Of a DNA stretch of 64,000 bases, positions 8,481-16,084 are shown in pieces (position 1 is the first letter of the stretch; each line of letters starts with the position of its first letter). A program made the position numbers and the translations under genes. The notes under the pieces were generated by a model. It was given only the letters and a program-made list of their open reading frames with translations. It did no database searches and had not been told where the DNA came from. Source of the stretch: Elusimicrobiota bacterium (lineage in GTDB: Bacteria; Elusimicrobiota; Elusimicrobia; UBA1565; UBA9628); the NCBI GenBank assembly GCA_023213235.1, contig CP096137.1, positions 1,691,047-1,755,046 of the forward strand, read 5' to 3'.

Positions 8481-9589
8481 TTGAGCGCCCGCGGGCTGCT
8501 CGTCTACGGCTACGAGCCGAGCGGGCATTCCGCGGCGGCGTACGCTCTCGAGGAAGCCGGCCGAAAGGCCGGCTTCTTTTTCCCGGGTGGAAATCGCCGG
8601 CGACCACCATCCCGCGGCCGGCCTGGGCGTGGCCCGGGCCTACCACGGGCTCCTGCGCGCGGCGCCCGGCTTCTACGGCGCGCTCTACCGCGGCGCCTGG
8701 GCGCGTTCCGTCCTGCGCGCGGTCCGTTCGTCCTACCTGAGCCTCGGCGGCGCGCGCCGCCTGCGAGAGGGCGTGCGCCGGTCGGGAGCGTCGGTCGTCG
8801 TCTGCCCGCAGGCGGCGGTCGCGGCCGTCCTGTCCGAGGCGAGGCGGCGCGGAGAATTGGACGTCCCGGTGGTCGCGGTGCTGACCGATTTCGCCGCGCA
8901 TCCCTTCTGGACCGATCCGCCCGCCGACCTGGTGCTCGCCCCGACGCAGGAGGCGGCCGCCGTGCTGGCGCGCCGGGGGCGAGAACGGCGGCCACGGGCA
9001 TCCCGGTGCATCCGGCGTTCGAGTCGCCGCGCTCCCGCGAGGAGGCCCGCCGCATCCTCGGCCTGCCGTCTTCCGCCGACGTCGTCCTGCTGACCGGCGG
9101 GGGCAAGGGCTCGGCCGCCTCGAACGGCAGGCCGCGGAGCTTCTCGAGACGGCGCCGCGGGCGCGCGTCCTGGCGCTGTGCGGCGCCAACGACGGGCTGC
9201 GAAGAGCCTTGTCTCCCGGCGGCGGACGGCTGCGCGCGTTCGGGCCTCAGTCCCCGGAGTTCGTCGCTCTCCTGATGGCGGCGGCCGATATCCATATGGG
9301 CAAGGCCGGCGGCCTCAGCGTCGCGGAGAGCCTGGCCTGCGGACTTCCGATGGTCTTGAGCGACGTCCTTCCGGGGCAGGAGGAAGCCAACGCGCGGCAT
9401 CTGCTGGCCGCGGGCGCGGCCGTCGCGGGCGGCGTCCCCGCCGCGGCGGCGCTGCTCGGAGACCGCGGCCGCCTGTCGGCGATGCGCGCCGCGGCGGCCC
9501 GCGCCGCCGTGCCCGACGCGGCCGCGCGGGCCGTGGCGGAAATTTTGGCATTGACCCGAAGCCCCCGCAGTCCTATGCTAGAGGCGTGA
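8481..9589 (+). CDS. GT28-type (MGDG synthase/MurG-like) glycosyltransferase, three frameshifts
   Basis: Pieces in three frames join into one glycosyltransferase of the processive diacylglycerol/MurG type. The N-terminus has GYEPSGHSAAAYALEEAG (acceptor-side G-x-GH motif). The middle has VVAVLTDFAAHPFWTDP. The C-terminus has HMGKAGGLSVAESLACGLPM and PGQEEANARHLL, the nucleotide-sugar-binding signature. Shifts lie at the T5 run 8577-8581 (one base too many), the G5 run near 8976-8980, and near 9108, where adding a base gives GGGKGLGRLERQAAELLE. The start at 8481 is TTG. A strong terminator lies inside the first 100 bases. Glycolipid synthesis is likely; acceptor and sugar are unknown. Confidence 0.75.
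8553..8581 (+). terminator. Perfect intrinsic terminator inside the glycosyltransferase 5' region
   Basis: GAAGCCGGCC and GGCCGGCTTC form a perfect 10-bp stem with a GAAA loop, followed by TTTTT. It ends the cytochrome operon but lies within codons of the next gene. Confidence 0.85.
9551..9579 (+). promoter_or_regulatory. Sigma70-type promoter for the 9609 gene
   Basis: TTGACC (9551-9556), a 17-base spacer and TATGCT (9574-9579) lie at the end of the glycosyltransferase gene. A GAGGAG ribosome-binding site precedes the ATG at 9609. Confidence 0.6.
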
Positions 9590-9608
9590 GCGTGGCGAGG
9601 AGAAACGG

Positions 9609-9944
9609 ATGAGCAGGAAAACGGACATCGAAGCCTTGATCGAACTGAACGGCCCGGCGGCGGAACTGGCCAAGCGCGCCGCGAAGCATCCTTCGGACGC
9701 CCAGGACGGGACCGTGCCTCTCGCGCCCGCGCGCGTCGCGAAGGTTCTGGAGCGCTTCCTCGCGGGGGAACTCTCCGCGGGCGACGTCACGCTGTGGGCG
9801 AAGGCGCTCGCCTCGCGCGAGGACATCGCCGCGCCGAACGACAAGGACGGGAAGCTCGACGCGCTTCTTCAGGAGCTCGCCGGAGCGGAACCGTCCCCGG
9901 CCTCGGCCAAGAAGCTGCTCGAGCGGGTCTCGGCGCTGCCGTGA
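9609..9944 (+). CDS. Small soluble protein of unknown function
   Basis: This 111-residue, charged, mostly helical-looking protein has no signal peptide, cysteines or membrane segment. It has its own promoter and a good GAGGAG ribosome-binding site 6 bases from the ATG, and codon use like its neighbours, so it is very probably real. The sequence (AARVAKVLERFLAGELSAGDV-like helices) resembles no family I can name. It lies between the glycosyltransferase and a peroxiredoxin, each with its own promoter, so context says little. Confidence 0.65.
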   Translation: MSRKTDIEALIELNGPAAELAKRAAKHPSDAQDGTVPLAPARVAKVLERFLAGELSAGDVTLWAKALASREDIAAPNDKDGKLDALLQELAGAEPSPASAKKLLERVSALP

Positions 9945-9959
9945 ACGACGGGAGGTCCG

Positions 9960-9988
9960 TTGACTCCCCGTGCCGGGCAAGGTAAAAT
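9960..9988 (+). promoter_or_regulatory. Sigma70-type promoter overlapping the peroxiredoxin start
   Basis: TTGACT (9960-9965), a 17-base spacer and TAAAAT (9983-9988). Transcription would begin about 7 bases later, at the ATG at 9996. Confidence 0.65.
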
Positions 9989-9995
9989 GTCGGGG

Positions 9996-10469
9996 ATGAC
10001 GGCCACGAAGACCAAGGAGATCGGCGCCGGCGAGAAGGCGCCCGCCTTCTCCGCCCCCGACGAGACCGGCCGCAGCTGGTCGCTGAAGTCCCTGAAGGGC
10101 AAGACCGTCGTCCTGTACTTCTATCCGAAGGACAACACGCCGGGCTGCACCGTCGAGGCCTGCGACTTCCGCGACCGCTACGATTCTTTCGCGAAGAAAA
10201 AGGTCATCGTGCTCGGCGTCAGCCCCGACTCGGCGAAGTCGCACGCCGGCTTCAAGGCCAAGCACGGCCTGCCGTTCCCGCTGCTCGTCGACGAGGACAA
10301 GGACATCTGCCGGGCGTACGGCGTCTGGCAGGAAAAGACTCTTTACGGCCGCAAGTTCATGGGCGTCGTGCGCTCGACCTTCGTGATCGGCCCGACGGGC
10401 CGCATCGTGTCGGCGGAGCGCAAGGTGTCCGTCGCCGGCCACGCCGAAGCCATCCTGGAGGCCGTCTAA
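9996..10469 (+). CDS. bcp: Thioredoxin-dependent peroxiredoxin, Bcp/PrxQ type
   Basis: This enzyme reduces hydrogen peroxide and organic hydroperoxides using thiols. The peroxidatic cysteine and the resolving cysteine five residues later are in the PrxQ motif (YPKDNTPGCTVEACDFRD). The fold continues through VVRSTFVIGPTGRIV. Length (157 residues) is normal for the family. I start it at the second of two close ATGs (9987, 9996), because the -10 box overlaps the first and the predicted transcript starts at the second. It is followed 4 bases later by a ferredoxin gene, probably co-transcribed. Confidence 0.92.
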   Translation: MTATKTKEIGAGEKAPAFSAPDETGRSWSLKSLKGKTVVLYFYPKDNTPGCTVEACDFRDRYDSFAKKKVIVLGVSPDSAKSHAGFKAKHGLPFPLLVDEDKDICRAYGVWQEKTLYGRKFMGVVRSTFVIGPTGRIVSAERKVSVAGHAEAILEAV

Positions 10470-10473
10470 CACC

Positions 10474-10926
10474 ATGCCCGCTCCCCAGAACGACGCTCGC
10501 CGCGCCGCCCTCGTCAAAGGCGCCTCGAAGGCCAAGATCAAGGCGCTCGTTTCCTTGGACGGCTGCACCGGCTGCGAGGTCTGCATCGCCGTCTGCCCGG
10601 TGCCCTCGTGCATCGAGAAGTTCGCCGACGAGGTGCCCGAGGCCAAGGGCGTCTACGTCAACTACGACATCTGCATCGGCTGCAACCTGTGCGCGAAGGA
10701 CTGTCCGTGGGACACGATCCGCATGGTGCCCACGCCGACGGTCGCGATGGACCAGACGTCGCTCGACTCCCAGCTCAATCACGATCACGCGGTCTTCAAG
10801 CAGCCTGAGCTCGTGCCCGAGGAGCTCCGCGGCTTCGTCGCCAAGGCGCCGAAGACCGACCCCGTGGTTCTCGAGCTGTTCGGCAAGCAGAATCCGGTCG
10901 TTCCCGGGCTCATGAGCCCGAAATAG
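10474..10926 (+). CDS. Ferredoxin-like protein with two 4Fe-4S clusters
   Basis: Two cluster-binding motifs are present: CTGCEVCIAVCPVPSC near residue 32 and CIGCNLCAKDCPWDTI near residue 66. A C-terminal tail of about 70 residues has no cysteines (ends VVPGLMSPK). The size (150 residues) and tail are larger than a simple ferredoxin and resemble electron-transfer subunits of dehydrogenases, but no enzyme subunit lies nearby. It is 4 bases after the peroxiredoxin gene. The electron-carrier role is secure; the partner is unknown. Confidence 0.85.
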   Translation: MPAPQNDARRAALVKGASKAKIKALVSLDGCTGCEVCIAVCPVPSCIEKFADEVPEAKGVYVNYDICIGCNLCAKDCPWDTIRMVPTPTVAMDQTSLDSQLNHDHAVFKQPELVPEELRGFVAKAPKTDPVVLELFGKQNPVVPGLMSPK

Positions 10927-10944
10927 AGGGGAAGAGACACCAAC

Positions 10945-11475
10945 GTGGGCAAGAAGTTGTTCGTGGGCGGACTTCCGTACGAGACCAACGACGTTCAGCT
11001 GAAGGAGCTGTTCGCGGCCAGCGGGGCCGTGCTCAGCGCGAAGGTCATCATCGACCGCGAGACCGGCAAGTCGAAAGGCTTCGGTTTCGTCGAGATGGGC
11101 ACCGACGACGAGGCCAAGGCCGCGATCCTCAAGTACAACAATTTCAGCCTCGGGACCCGGCGCATCATGGTCAACGAGGCGCGCCCGATGGAGCCGCGCC
11201 CGGCCGGCGGCTACCCTCCGCGCCCCTCCTCTCCCGGCGGGTTCGGCGGGCCTCGCCCCGGCGGCTTCGGCGGCCCCCGCCCCGGCGGCCCCGGCGGCGG
11301 CGACCGCAACCCCAACTTCGGCGCCGACAGCAAGCCCTTCGACGAGCGCAAGAACCGCTACGAGGAAAAGAAGAAGAAGCGCGGGCCCGACGAGTTCGAC
11401 AAGAAGGGCGGCGGCCCCAAGAAGGGCGGCGGCGGCAAGCACCGGTTCGAGACGGACGACGACGACGGCTGGTGA
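10945..11475 (+). CDS. RRM-domain RNA-binding protein with Gly/Pro-rich tail
   Basis: This is a single RNA-recognition motif protein of the bacterial glycine-rich (Rbp/cold-inducible-like) type. RNP2 is LFVGGLPY and RNP1 is KGFGFVEM. After about residue 88 the tail is Gly/Pro/Arg-rich with repeats of GGFGGPRPG, then a Lys- and Asp-rich end (FETDDDDGW). The start is GTG at 10945 with GAGGGGAAGAG upstream. Such proteins usually bind single-stranded RNA and act in cold or translation responses. No specific target is indicated here. Confidence 0.9.
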   Translation: MGKKLFVGGLPYETNDVQLKELFAASGAVLSAKVIIDRETGKSKGFGFVEMGTDDEAKAAILKYNNFSLGTRRIMVNEARPMEPRPAGGYPPRPSSPGGFGGPRPGGFGGPRPGGPGGGDRNPNFGADSKPFDERKNRYEEKKKKRGPDEFDKKGGGPKKGGGGKHRFETDDDDGW

Positions 11476-11479
11476 CGTC

Positions 11480-12019
11480 CTGAAGCGCTTCCTGCCCGCG
11501 CTCCTCGCCCTGCTCTGCTCCTGCGCCGGCTCCGGGCGCGACGACGCCCTCTCCAGGGCCCCTTCCTTCCGCGCCAAGTCCGTGGCCGTCGCCGCGACGC
11601 GGGGCGCGCGCGGCAAGGGCATGGAGATCTCCCGCGAGCTCGTGCGCCGGCTCGAGGCCATGGGCCTGAAGGCCTCCGCGCTCGAGGAGTCCGACAGCGT
11701 GCTCGCCGGCGCTCAGGTCGGAGTCGAGGCCGCGATGAACCCGCGCCTGCTCGCCGAGATCCGGGAGATCACGGGCGCGGACTCCGTGGTCTTCCTGACG
11801 CTCGACCCCGCGTGGCGCTCGCTCGAGGTCTCGGCCGTCGACGCGCGCAGCGGCGACGCGGTCCTGCGCGCCCCCGTGTCCCCCAAGGGCGACGCCTTCG
11901 CAAGCCCCGCGGAGATCGCCGCCGCGGCGGCGCGCGCGCTCGCGCCGATGGCCTCCGAGCGCCGCGCGCCCCGCGCGTTCCGTCCCGACGACCCCGTCGA
12001 CGAGATCCCGCTGCCGTGA
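11480..12019 (+). CDS. Predicted lipoprotein of unknown function, CTG start proposed
   Basis: Reading from CTG at 11480 gives (M)KRFLPALLALLCSCAGSG, a good lipoprotein signal peptide with the lipobox cysteine in LLALLCSC. No ATG, GTG or TTG lies in frame before GTG 11582, which would delete the signal. The rest (GMEISRELVRRLEAMGLKAS, then GADSVVFLTLDPAWRSLEVS) resembles the alternating helix/strand pattern of CsgG/LpoB-like envelope lipoproteins, but I cannot assign a family. It ends with a 4-base GTGA overlap with the L,D-transpeptidase gene. This suggests a joint role at the cell wall. Confidence 0.6.
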   Translation: MKRFLPALLALLCSCAGSGRDDALSRAPSFRAKSVAVAATRGARGKGMEISRELVRRLEAMGLKASALEESDSVLAGAQVGVEAAMNPRLLAEIREITGADSVVFLTLDPAWRSLEVSAVDARSGDAVLRAPVSPKGDAFASPAEIAAAAARALAPMASERRAPRAFRPDDPVDEIPLP

Positions 12020-12791
12020 CCGAGAACCCGTTCGGACGCACGGTGTATCCGCTCGCGCTCGTCCTGTGGACCGGCGCGTTCGGCTGGCGCGCCTGCCAGG
12101 TGTCGCGCGACGCCTCCGCGCTCGCGCGGGAGGCCGAGCGGCTCGAGGACGAGTCGCGGGCTCTCGACGCGGGAGCCCGGCGGCTGCATCGGCTCGTGCG
12201 CGAGACCGGCGAGCGCGCCGGCGACGCGCGGTTTCTCAGCGAGCTGCCGAACATCCTTCCCGAGGACAAAGGCTACCTGCGGACGCAGAAGGCCATCGAG
12301 GGGAGGCGGCGCTGCTGCGCGCGAAGGTCGCCAAGCGCCTGAAGGGGGCCCTGCACCTCGTCGTCGACGCGAAAGCCAACAAGCTCTACGTCAAGAAGGG
12401 CGCCAAGCTGCTGTGGCAGGCCGACGTGTCCGTCGGCCGCGGCGGACTGCTCGTCGACCGCAAGACGGGGCGCAAGTGGGAGTTCGTCACGCCGCGCGGG
12501 GAGTTCCGCGTCATCGGAAAGGCGACCGACCCGCAGTGGCGCAAGCCGGACTGGGCGTACGTCGAGGCCGGCGAGCCCGTGCCGCCCCCGGGAGACCCCT
12601 CGCGCATGGTCTCGGGCGAGCTCGGCGCCTACGTGCTCAACCTGGGCGACGGCTACCTGATCCACGGCACCAAACGCGAGGAGCTGCTCGGCCGCCCCGC
12701 GTCGCACGGCTGCGTGCGCGTCGGGGCCGCCGACCTCGAGAAGCTGTACCAGACGGTCCCGAACGGGACGAAGGTCTTCATCTTCGAATGA
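12016..12791 (+). CDS. L,D-transpeptidase (YkuD/ErfK family), frameshifted
   Basis: This family forms 3-3 peptidoglycan cross-links or attaches proteins to the wall. The catalytic motif is complete: IHGTKREELLGRPASHGCVR has the HG followed by SHGCVR with the active cysteine. An N-terminal helix (VYPLALVLWTGAFGWRA) anchors it. A coiled-coil-like stretch follows, then the YkuD domain (HLVVDAKANKLYVKKGAKLL). The two parts are in different frames and join with one extra base at GGGG near 12301 (AIEGEAALLRAK). It starts with GTG overlapping the previous stop and is followed by an ATGA overlap. Confidence 0.85.
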
Positions 12792-13564
12792 GCCTCGAGA
12801 ACCGCCTGCGCTCTCTCGACCGCCGCATCGGCCCCGCGGGGCTCCTGCTGACCGGCGCCGCCGTGCTCGGAGCGGCCTTCCTGCTCGGACGCTGGGCCGC
12901 GGAGAGCGCGGCCGCCGCCGCGGACGAGCGCGCGGCCCTCTCCGTGGCGCGCGAGGACCTCGACCTCGATATCGCGGAGCGCCAGGCGCTCAGCGAGCTG
13001 GCCTCGCGCGACCTCAAGCGCGCCAAGGAGAGCGCGACGTCGCTGTCGCGCTCGCGCAAGGCGCTGTTCGAGGGCGGCCTCGCGATCTCCGAGGAAAAGA
13101 GACTGCTCGAGAAGCAGCTCGAGATCATGAGCCTCTGGATCCGCGTCGACGAGGAGGCGGGCAAGGTCCACCTCGTGCGCGGCGACCAGATCGCCGAGAG
13201 CCTTGCGCTCGCGGGGGCGCGGGCGCGCGCCGTCGGCGGCGAGACGCGCGCCCCGCCGCGCGCGGCCTCGGTCGTCACGAAGGAGCGCTTCGCCAGCCCC
13301 GAGCGCCCGAAGTCCGACCAGGTCGGCGGCCAGCTGCAGTGGGAGCCGCCGCAGGTGGGCACCTCGGTGCGCGCGAGCGCGCTGGGCGAGCACGTGCTGT
13401 TCACGAAGGAGGGGCTCGTCGTTCACGGACCGCCGCTCAAGGAGGCCGAGCACGAGGCCTATCCCCACCTGTGCCTGTCGCTGCCCGGGCCCGTCGCTCG
13501 CCGGCTCTACACCCAGAGCTACGTGGGCACCAAGCTTCTCTTCGCCGCCGAGGGCGCTCCGTGA
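12788..13564 (+). CDS. Membrane-anchored coiled-coil protein, L,D-transpeptidase partner
   Basis: The 258-residue protein has one N-terminal helix (GLLLTGAAVLGAAFLLGRW). A long charged helix follows (ADERAALSVAREDLDLDIAE, about residues 42-115), predicted to be coiled coil. The C-terminal region of about 100 residues has no recognised fold. It overlaps both neighbours by 4 bases, so it is translationally coupled to the L,D-transpeptidase and the permease. I do not recognise the family; the context suggests a periplasmic cell-wall role. Confidence 0.7.
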   Translation: MSLENRLRSLDRRIGPAGLLLTGAAVLGAAFLLGRWAAESAAAAADERAALSVAREDLDLDIAERQALSELASRDLKRAKESATSLSRSRKALFEGGLAISEEKRLLEKQLEIMSLWIRVDEEAGKVHLVRGDQIAESLALAGARARAVGGETRAPPRAASVVTKERFASPERPKSDQVGGQLQWEPPQVGTSVRASALGEHVLFTKEGLVVHGPPLKEAEHEAYPHLCLSLPGPVARRLYTQSYVGTKLLFAAEGAP

Positions 13565-14814
13565 GCGCTCCCGGCTCCCGCCAGCTGAGCCGTTTCGACC
13601 TCCTCTGCCTCGGGGTCAACGCGGTCGTCGGCTCGAGCGTGTTCCTGTTCCCCGGGCGCCTGGCCGGCCTCCTCGGCGCCGCCTCGCCGGCCGCGTACGC
13701 GCTGACGGCGCTGCTGCTGGCGCCCGTCGCCCTCTGCTTCGCCGAGGCCGCGAGCCGGCACGACCGCGCCGGCGGGCCCGCGCTGTACGCCCACGAGGAG
13801 TTCGGGCCGACCGCCGGTTTCGCGATCGGGTGGCTGTGCTGGATCACGATGATCGTGAGCTGGGCCGCGGTGGCCAACGGCATCGCCGCGTACCTGCCCG
13901 GCACGGCTCCGTGGGCGGGCAAGGCCGTCGCCGCGGCCGCGATCGCGGCGTTCGGCGCGCTGAACTGGCGCGGCGTGCGCCTGGGCGCGTGGACGACGGA
14001 TTTCTTCACGGTGGCCAAGCTCGTGCCGATCGCGCTGATCGCCGCGGCGGGCCTCAAGGCGCTGCCCGCGTGGCGGCCGGAGACGGGTCCGCAGGGCTGG
14101 GCGCCGCTCGGCCCCGCCTGCTTCCTCGCCTACTTCGCCTTCCAGGGCTTCGAGACCGTGCCCGTGCCCGCCGGCGAGGCGAAGGATCCCAAGCGCGACG
14201 TGCCTTTCGCCGTGCTCGCGGCGCTCGGCGGCTCGGCGGTCCTCTACCTCCTCGTCCAGATCGCGGCCCTCTCCCTCGTCCCGGGTCTGGCCGCCTCCGA
14301 GCGCCCGCTGGCCGACGCCGCGTCCGCCCTCATGGGCCCGTGGGGCGCGGGCCTCGTGACCGCCGGCGCGGTGATCTCGATGACGGGCTACGTCGCGGGC
14401 TCGGCGCTCGGCGGCCCGCGCTATCTCGTCGCGCTCTCCGAGGAGGGCCACCTGCCGCGCCGCCTGGCGGCGGCCCACCCGCGCTTCGGCACGCCGTCGG
14501 CCTCGATCCTCTGCTCGACGGCGGTCGCGTTCGTCGCGGCGCTGCTGCTCGATTTCGACGGCCTCGTCGACTTCTCGAACGTCGTCATCGGCGCGCAGTT
14601 CCTCTCCACGTGCGCGGTCGTCCTGCGCCGCCGCGCGCGCGCCGCCCGCGGCTCCTGGGCGAAGGCGCGCGGCGCCGCGATGCCGGCGGCGGGCATGGCG
14701 GCGACGGTGTGGCTCGGCGCGCAGGGAGGGTGGAAGCAGGTCGCCGCCTCCGCGGTCGTCCTGGCGGCGGGCTTCGCCCTGCGCGCGGGCGCGCGCTCGC
14801 TTGACAAGCTGTAA
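13561..14814 (+). CDS. APC-superfamily amino acid permease
   Basis: This is a 417-residue, roughly 12-helix transporter of the amino acid/polyamine/organocation superfamily. The first helix carries the substrate-binding signature GVNAVVGSSVFLFPGRLAG. The helix 6 region has ACFLAYFAFQGFETVPVPAGE followed by PKRDVPFAVLAALG, as in family members. The start is GTG at 13561 within a GTGA overlap. The substrate cannot be read from sequence. Its final codons contain the -35 box of the next gene's promoter. Confidence 0.88.
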   Translation: MSAPGSRQLSRFDLLCLGVNAVVGSSVFLFPGRLAGLLGAASPAAYALTALLLAPVALCFAEAASRHDRAGGPALYAHEEFGPTAGFAIGWLCWITMIVSWAAVANGIAAYLPGTAPWAGKAVAAAAIAAFGALNWRGVRLGAWTTDFFTVAKLVPIALIAAAGLKALPAWRPETGPQGWAPLGPACFLAYFAFQGFETVPVPAGEAKDPKRDVPFAVLAALGGSAVLYLLVQIAALSLVPGLAASERPLADAASALMGPWGAGLVTAGAVISMTGYVAGSALGGPRYLVALSEEGHLPRRLAAAHPRFGTPSASILCSTAVAFVAALLLDFDGLVDFSNVVIGAQFLSTCAVVLRRRARAARGSWAKARGAAMPAAGMAATVWLGAQGGWKQVAASAVVLAAGFALRAGARSLDKL

Positions 14815-14829
14815 TCGAACCTGTTACAT
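14801..14829 (+). promoter_or_regulatory. Sigma70-type promoter for yceI
   Basis: A consensus TTGACA (14801-14806), a 17-base spacer and TTACAT (14824-14829). The leader carries AAAGGAGGG 8 bases before the ATG. Confidence 0.7.
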
Positions 14830-14858
14830 TTGACCGTCGCTTCAAAGGAGGGTTCACC

Positions 14859-15482
14859 ATGCGCTTTATTCTCGCCGTCTCCGTTCTGCTCGCCGCCGCG
14901 CCCGCCGTCCGCGCCGAGACCTACGACATCGACGCCTCTCACTCGCAGATCGGCTTCCGCATCCGCCACCTCGTCAGCAAGGTCCCCGGCCGCTTCACGA
15001 AGTTCGCCGGCACGATCGACTTCACGCCCGGCAAGCCCGAGACGTGGAAGGTCGACGCGACGATCGACGCGGCCTCGATCAACACCGACCACGAGAAGCG
15101 CGACGCGCACCTGCGCAACGCCGACTTCTTCGACGTCGAGAAGTACCCCGAGCTGAAGTTCAAGTCGACGAAGGTCACCGACGTCAAGGGCGAGGGCGCC
15201 AAGCTCCACGGCGACCTCACGATGCACGGCGTGACCAAGCCCGTCGTCCTCGATCTCGAGGTCGGCGGCACGACCAAGGACCCGTGGGGCAACGCGAAGG
15301 CCGGCTTCACCGCGCGCGGCAAGGTCAACCGCAAGGAGTTCGGCATGGTCTGGAACAAGGCCCTCGACGCCGGCTCCGTGATGCTCGGCGAGGAAGTCGA
15401 CGTCGTCATCGACGTCGAGGCCCAGGCGAAGGCTCCCGGCGCGCCCGAGAAGGGCAAGGCCCCCGCGAAGGCGAAAAAGTAG
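14859..15482 (+). CDS. yceI: Secreted YceI-family lipid-binding protein
   Basis: YceI proteins are periplasmic lipocalin-like barrels that bind isoprenoid chains such as polyprenyl quinones. A signal peptide (MRFILAVSVLLAAAPAVRA) is followed by the hallmark start TYDIDASHSQIGFRIRHL. The family motif DAHLRNADFFDVEKYPELKF and the strand MHGVTKPVVLDLEV are also present. The C-terminus has an unusual Lys/Ala/Pro tail. It is monocistronic, with its own promoter and a strong ribosome-binding site. Confidence 0.93.
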   Translation: MRFILAVSVLLAAAPAVRAETYDIDASHSQIGFRIRHLVSKVPGRFTKFAGTIDFTPGKPETWKVDATIDAASINTDHEKRDAHLRNADFFDVEKYPELKFKSTKVTDVKGEGAKLHGDLTMHGVTKPVVLDLEVGGTTKDPWGNAKAGFTARGKVNRKEFGMVWNKALDAGSVMLGEEVDVVIDVEAQAKAPGAPEKGKAPAKAKK

Positions 15483-15510
15483 CCTCATAAAATCTTGACA
15501 TGGGCCGGGG

Positions 15511-15539
15511 TTGACAGGTTTTGATTCATGCGCTACGCT
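15511..15539 (+). promoter_or_regulatory. Sigma70-type promoter for the DUF3015 gene
   Basis: TTGACA (15511-15516), a 17-base spacer and TACGCT (15534-15539). AAAGGAGGT precedes the ATG at 15586. Confidence 0.65.
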
Positions 15540-15585
15540 TCCCCGACCCCGAGAGGTTTCAGGGGATGACGCAAAGGAGGTCCGA

Positions 15586-16071
15586 ATGATGAAACGCACG
15601 CTGTGGACGCTCGCCGCCGCCTTAGTGCTTTCGACCGCGGCTCAGGCCAGCGGCCAGAACGACGCCGGCTGCGGTCTCGGGAGCATGCTCTTCAAGGAGC
15701 AGAAGCCCGTGCACCAGGTTCTGGCGGCCACGACGAACGGCTCGCTCGGAAACCAGACGTTCGGCATCACCACGGGGACCCTGGGCTGCACGTCCGGCGG
15801 TCTCATCAAGTCGTCCAAGGAGCGCGAGGTGTTCGTCGCCACGAACTTCCGCGCGATCGAGCGCGAATTAGCCGCCGGCAAGGGCCAGTACGCGTCGTCT
15901 CTCGCCTCGCTGTCGGGCTGCGGCGCGAAATCCGACGAGTTCCTGGCCGTGAGCAAGGCGAAATACGAGAAGCTGTTCCCGTCGGCGAAGACCGGCGCGG
16001 CGGAGCTTCTGAAGAACCTGGACAAGGAGATCGCGGCCGACGCGTCGCTCTCCAAGGCCTGCGTTCTCTAA
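15586..16071 (+). CDS. Secreted DUF3015-family protein
   Basis: The 161-residue exported protein has a signal peptide (KRTLWTLAAALVLSTAAQA). The mature part begins GQNDAGCGLGSMLFKE and holds four cysteines, including NQTFGITTGTLGCTSGG, all typical of DUF3015. The function of the family is unknown; its members are small periplasmic proteins. The start is the first ATG of ATGATG after AAAGGAGGT. A strong terminator lies just past its stop. Confidence 0.85.
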   Translation: MMKRTLWTLAAALVLSTAAQASGQNDAGCGLGSMLFKEQKPVHQVLAATTNGSLGNQTFGITTGTLGCTSGGLIKSSKEREVFVATNFRAIERELAAGKGQYASSLASLSGCGAKSDEFLAVSKAKYEKLFPSAKTGAAELLKNLDKEIAADASLSKACVL

Positions 16072-16084
16072 TCCGGACTGAGCA

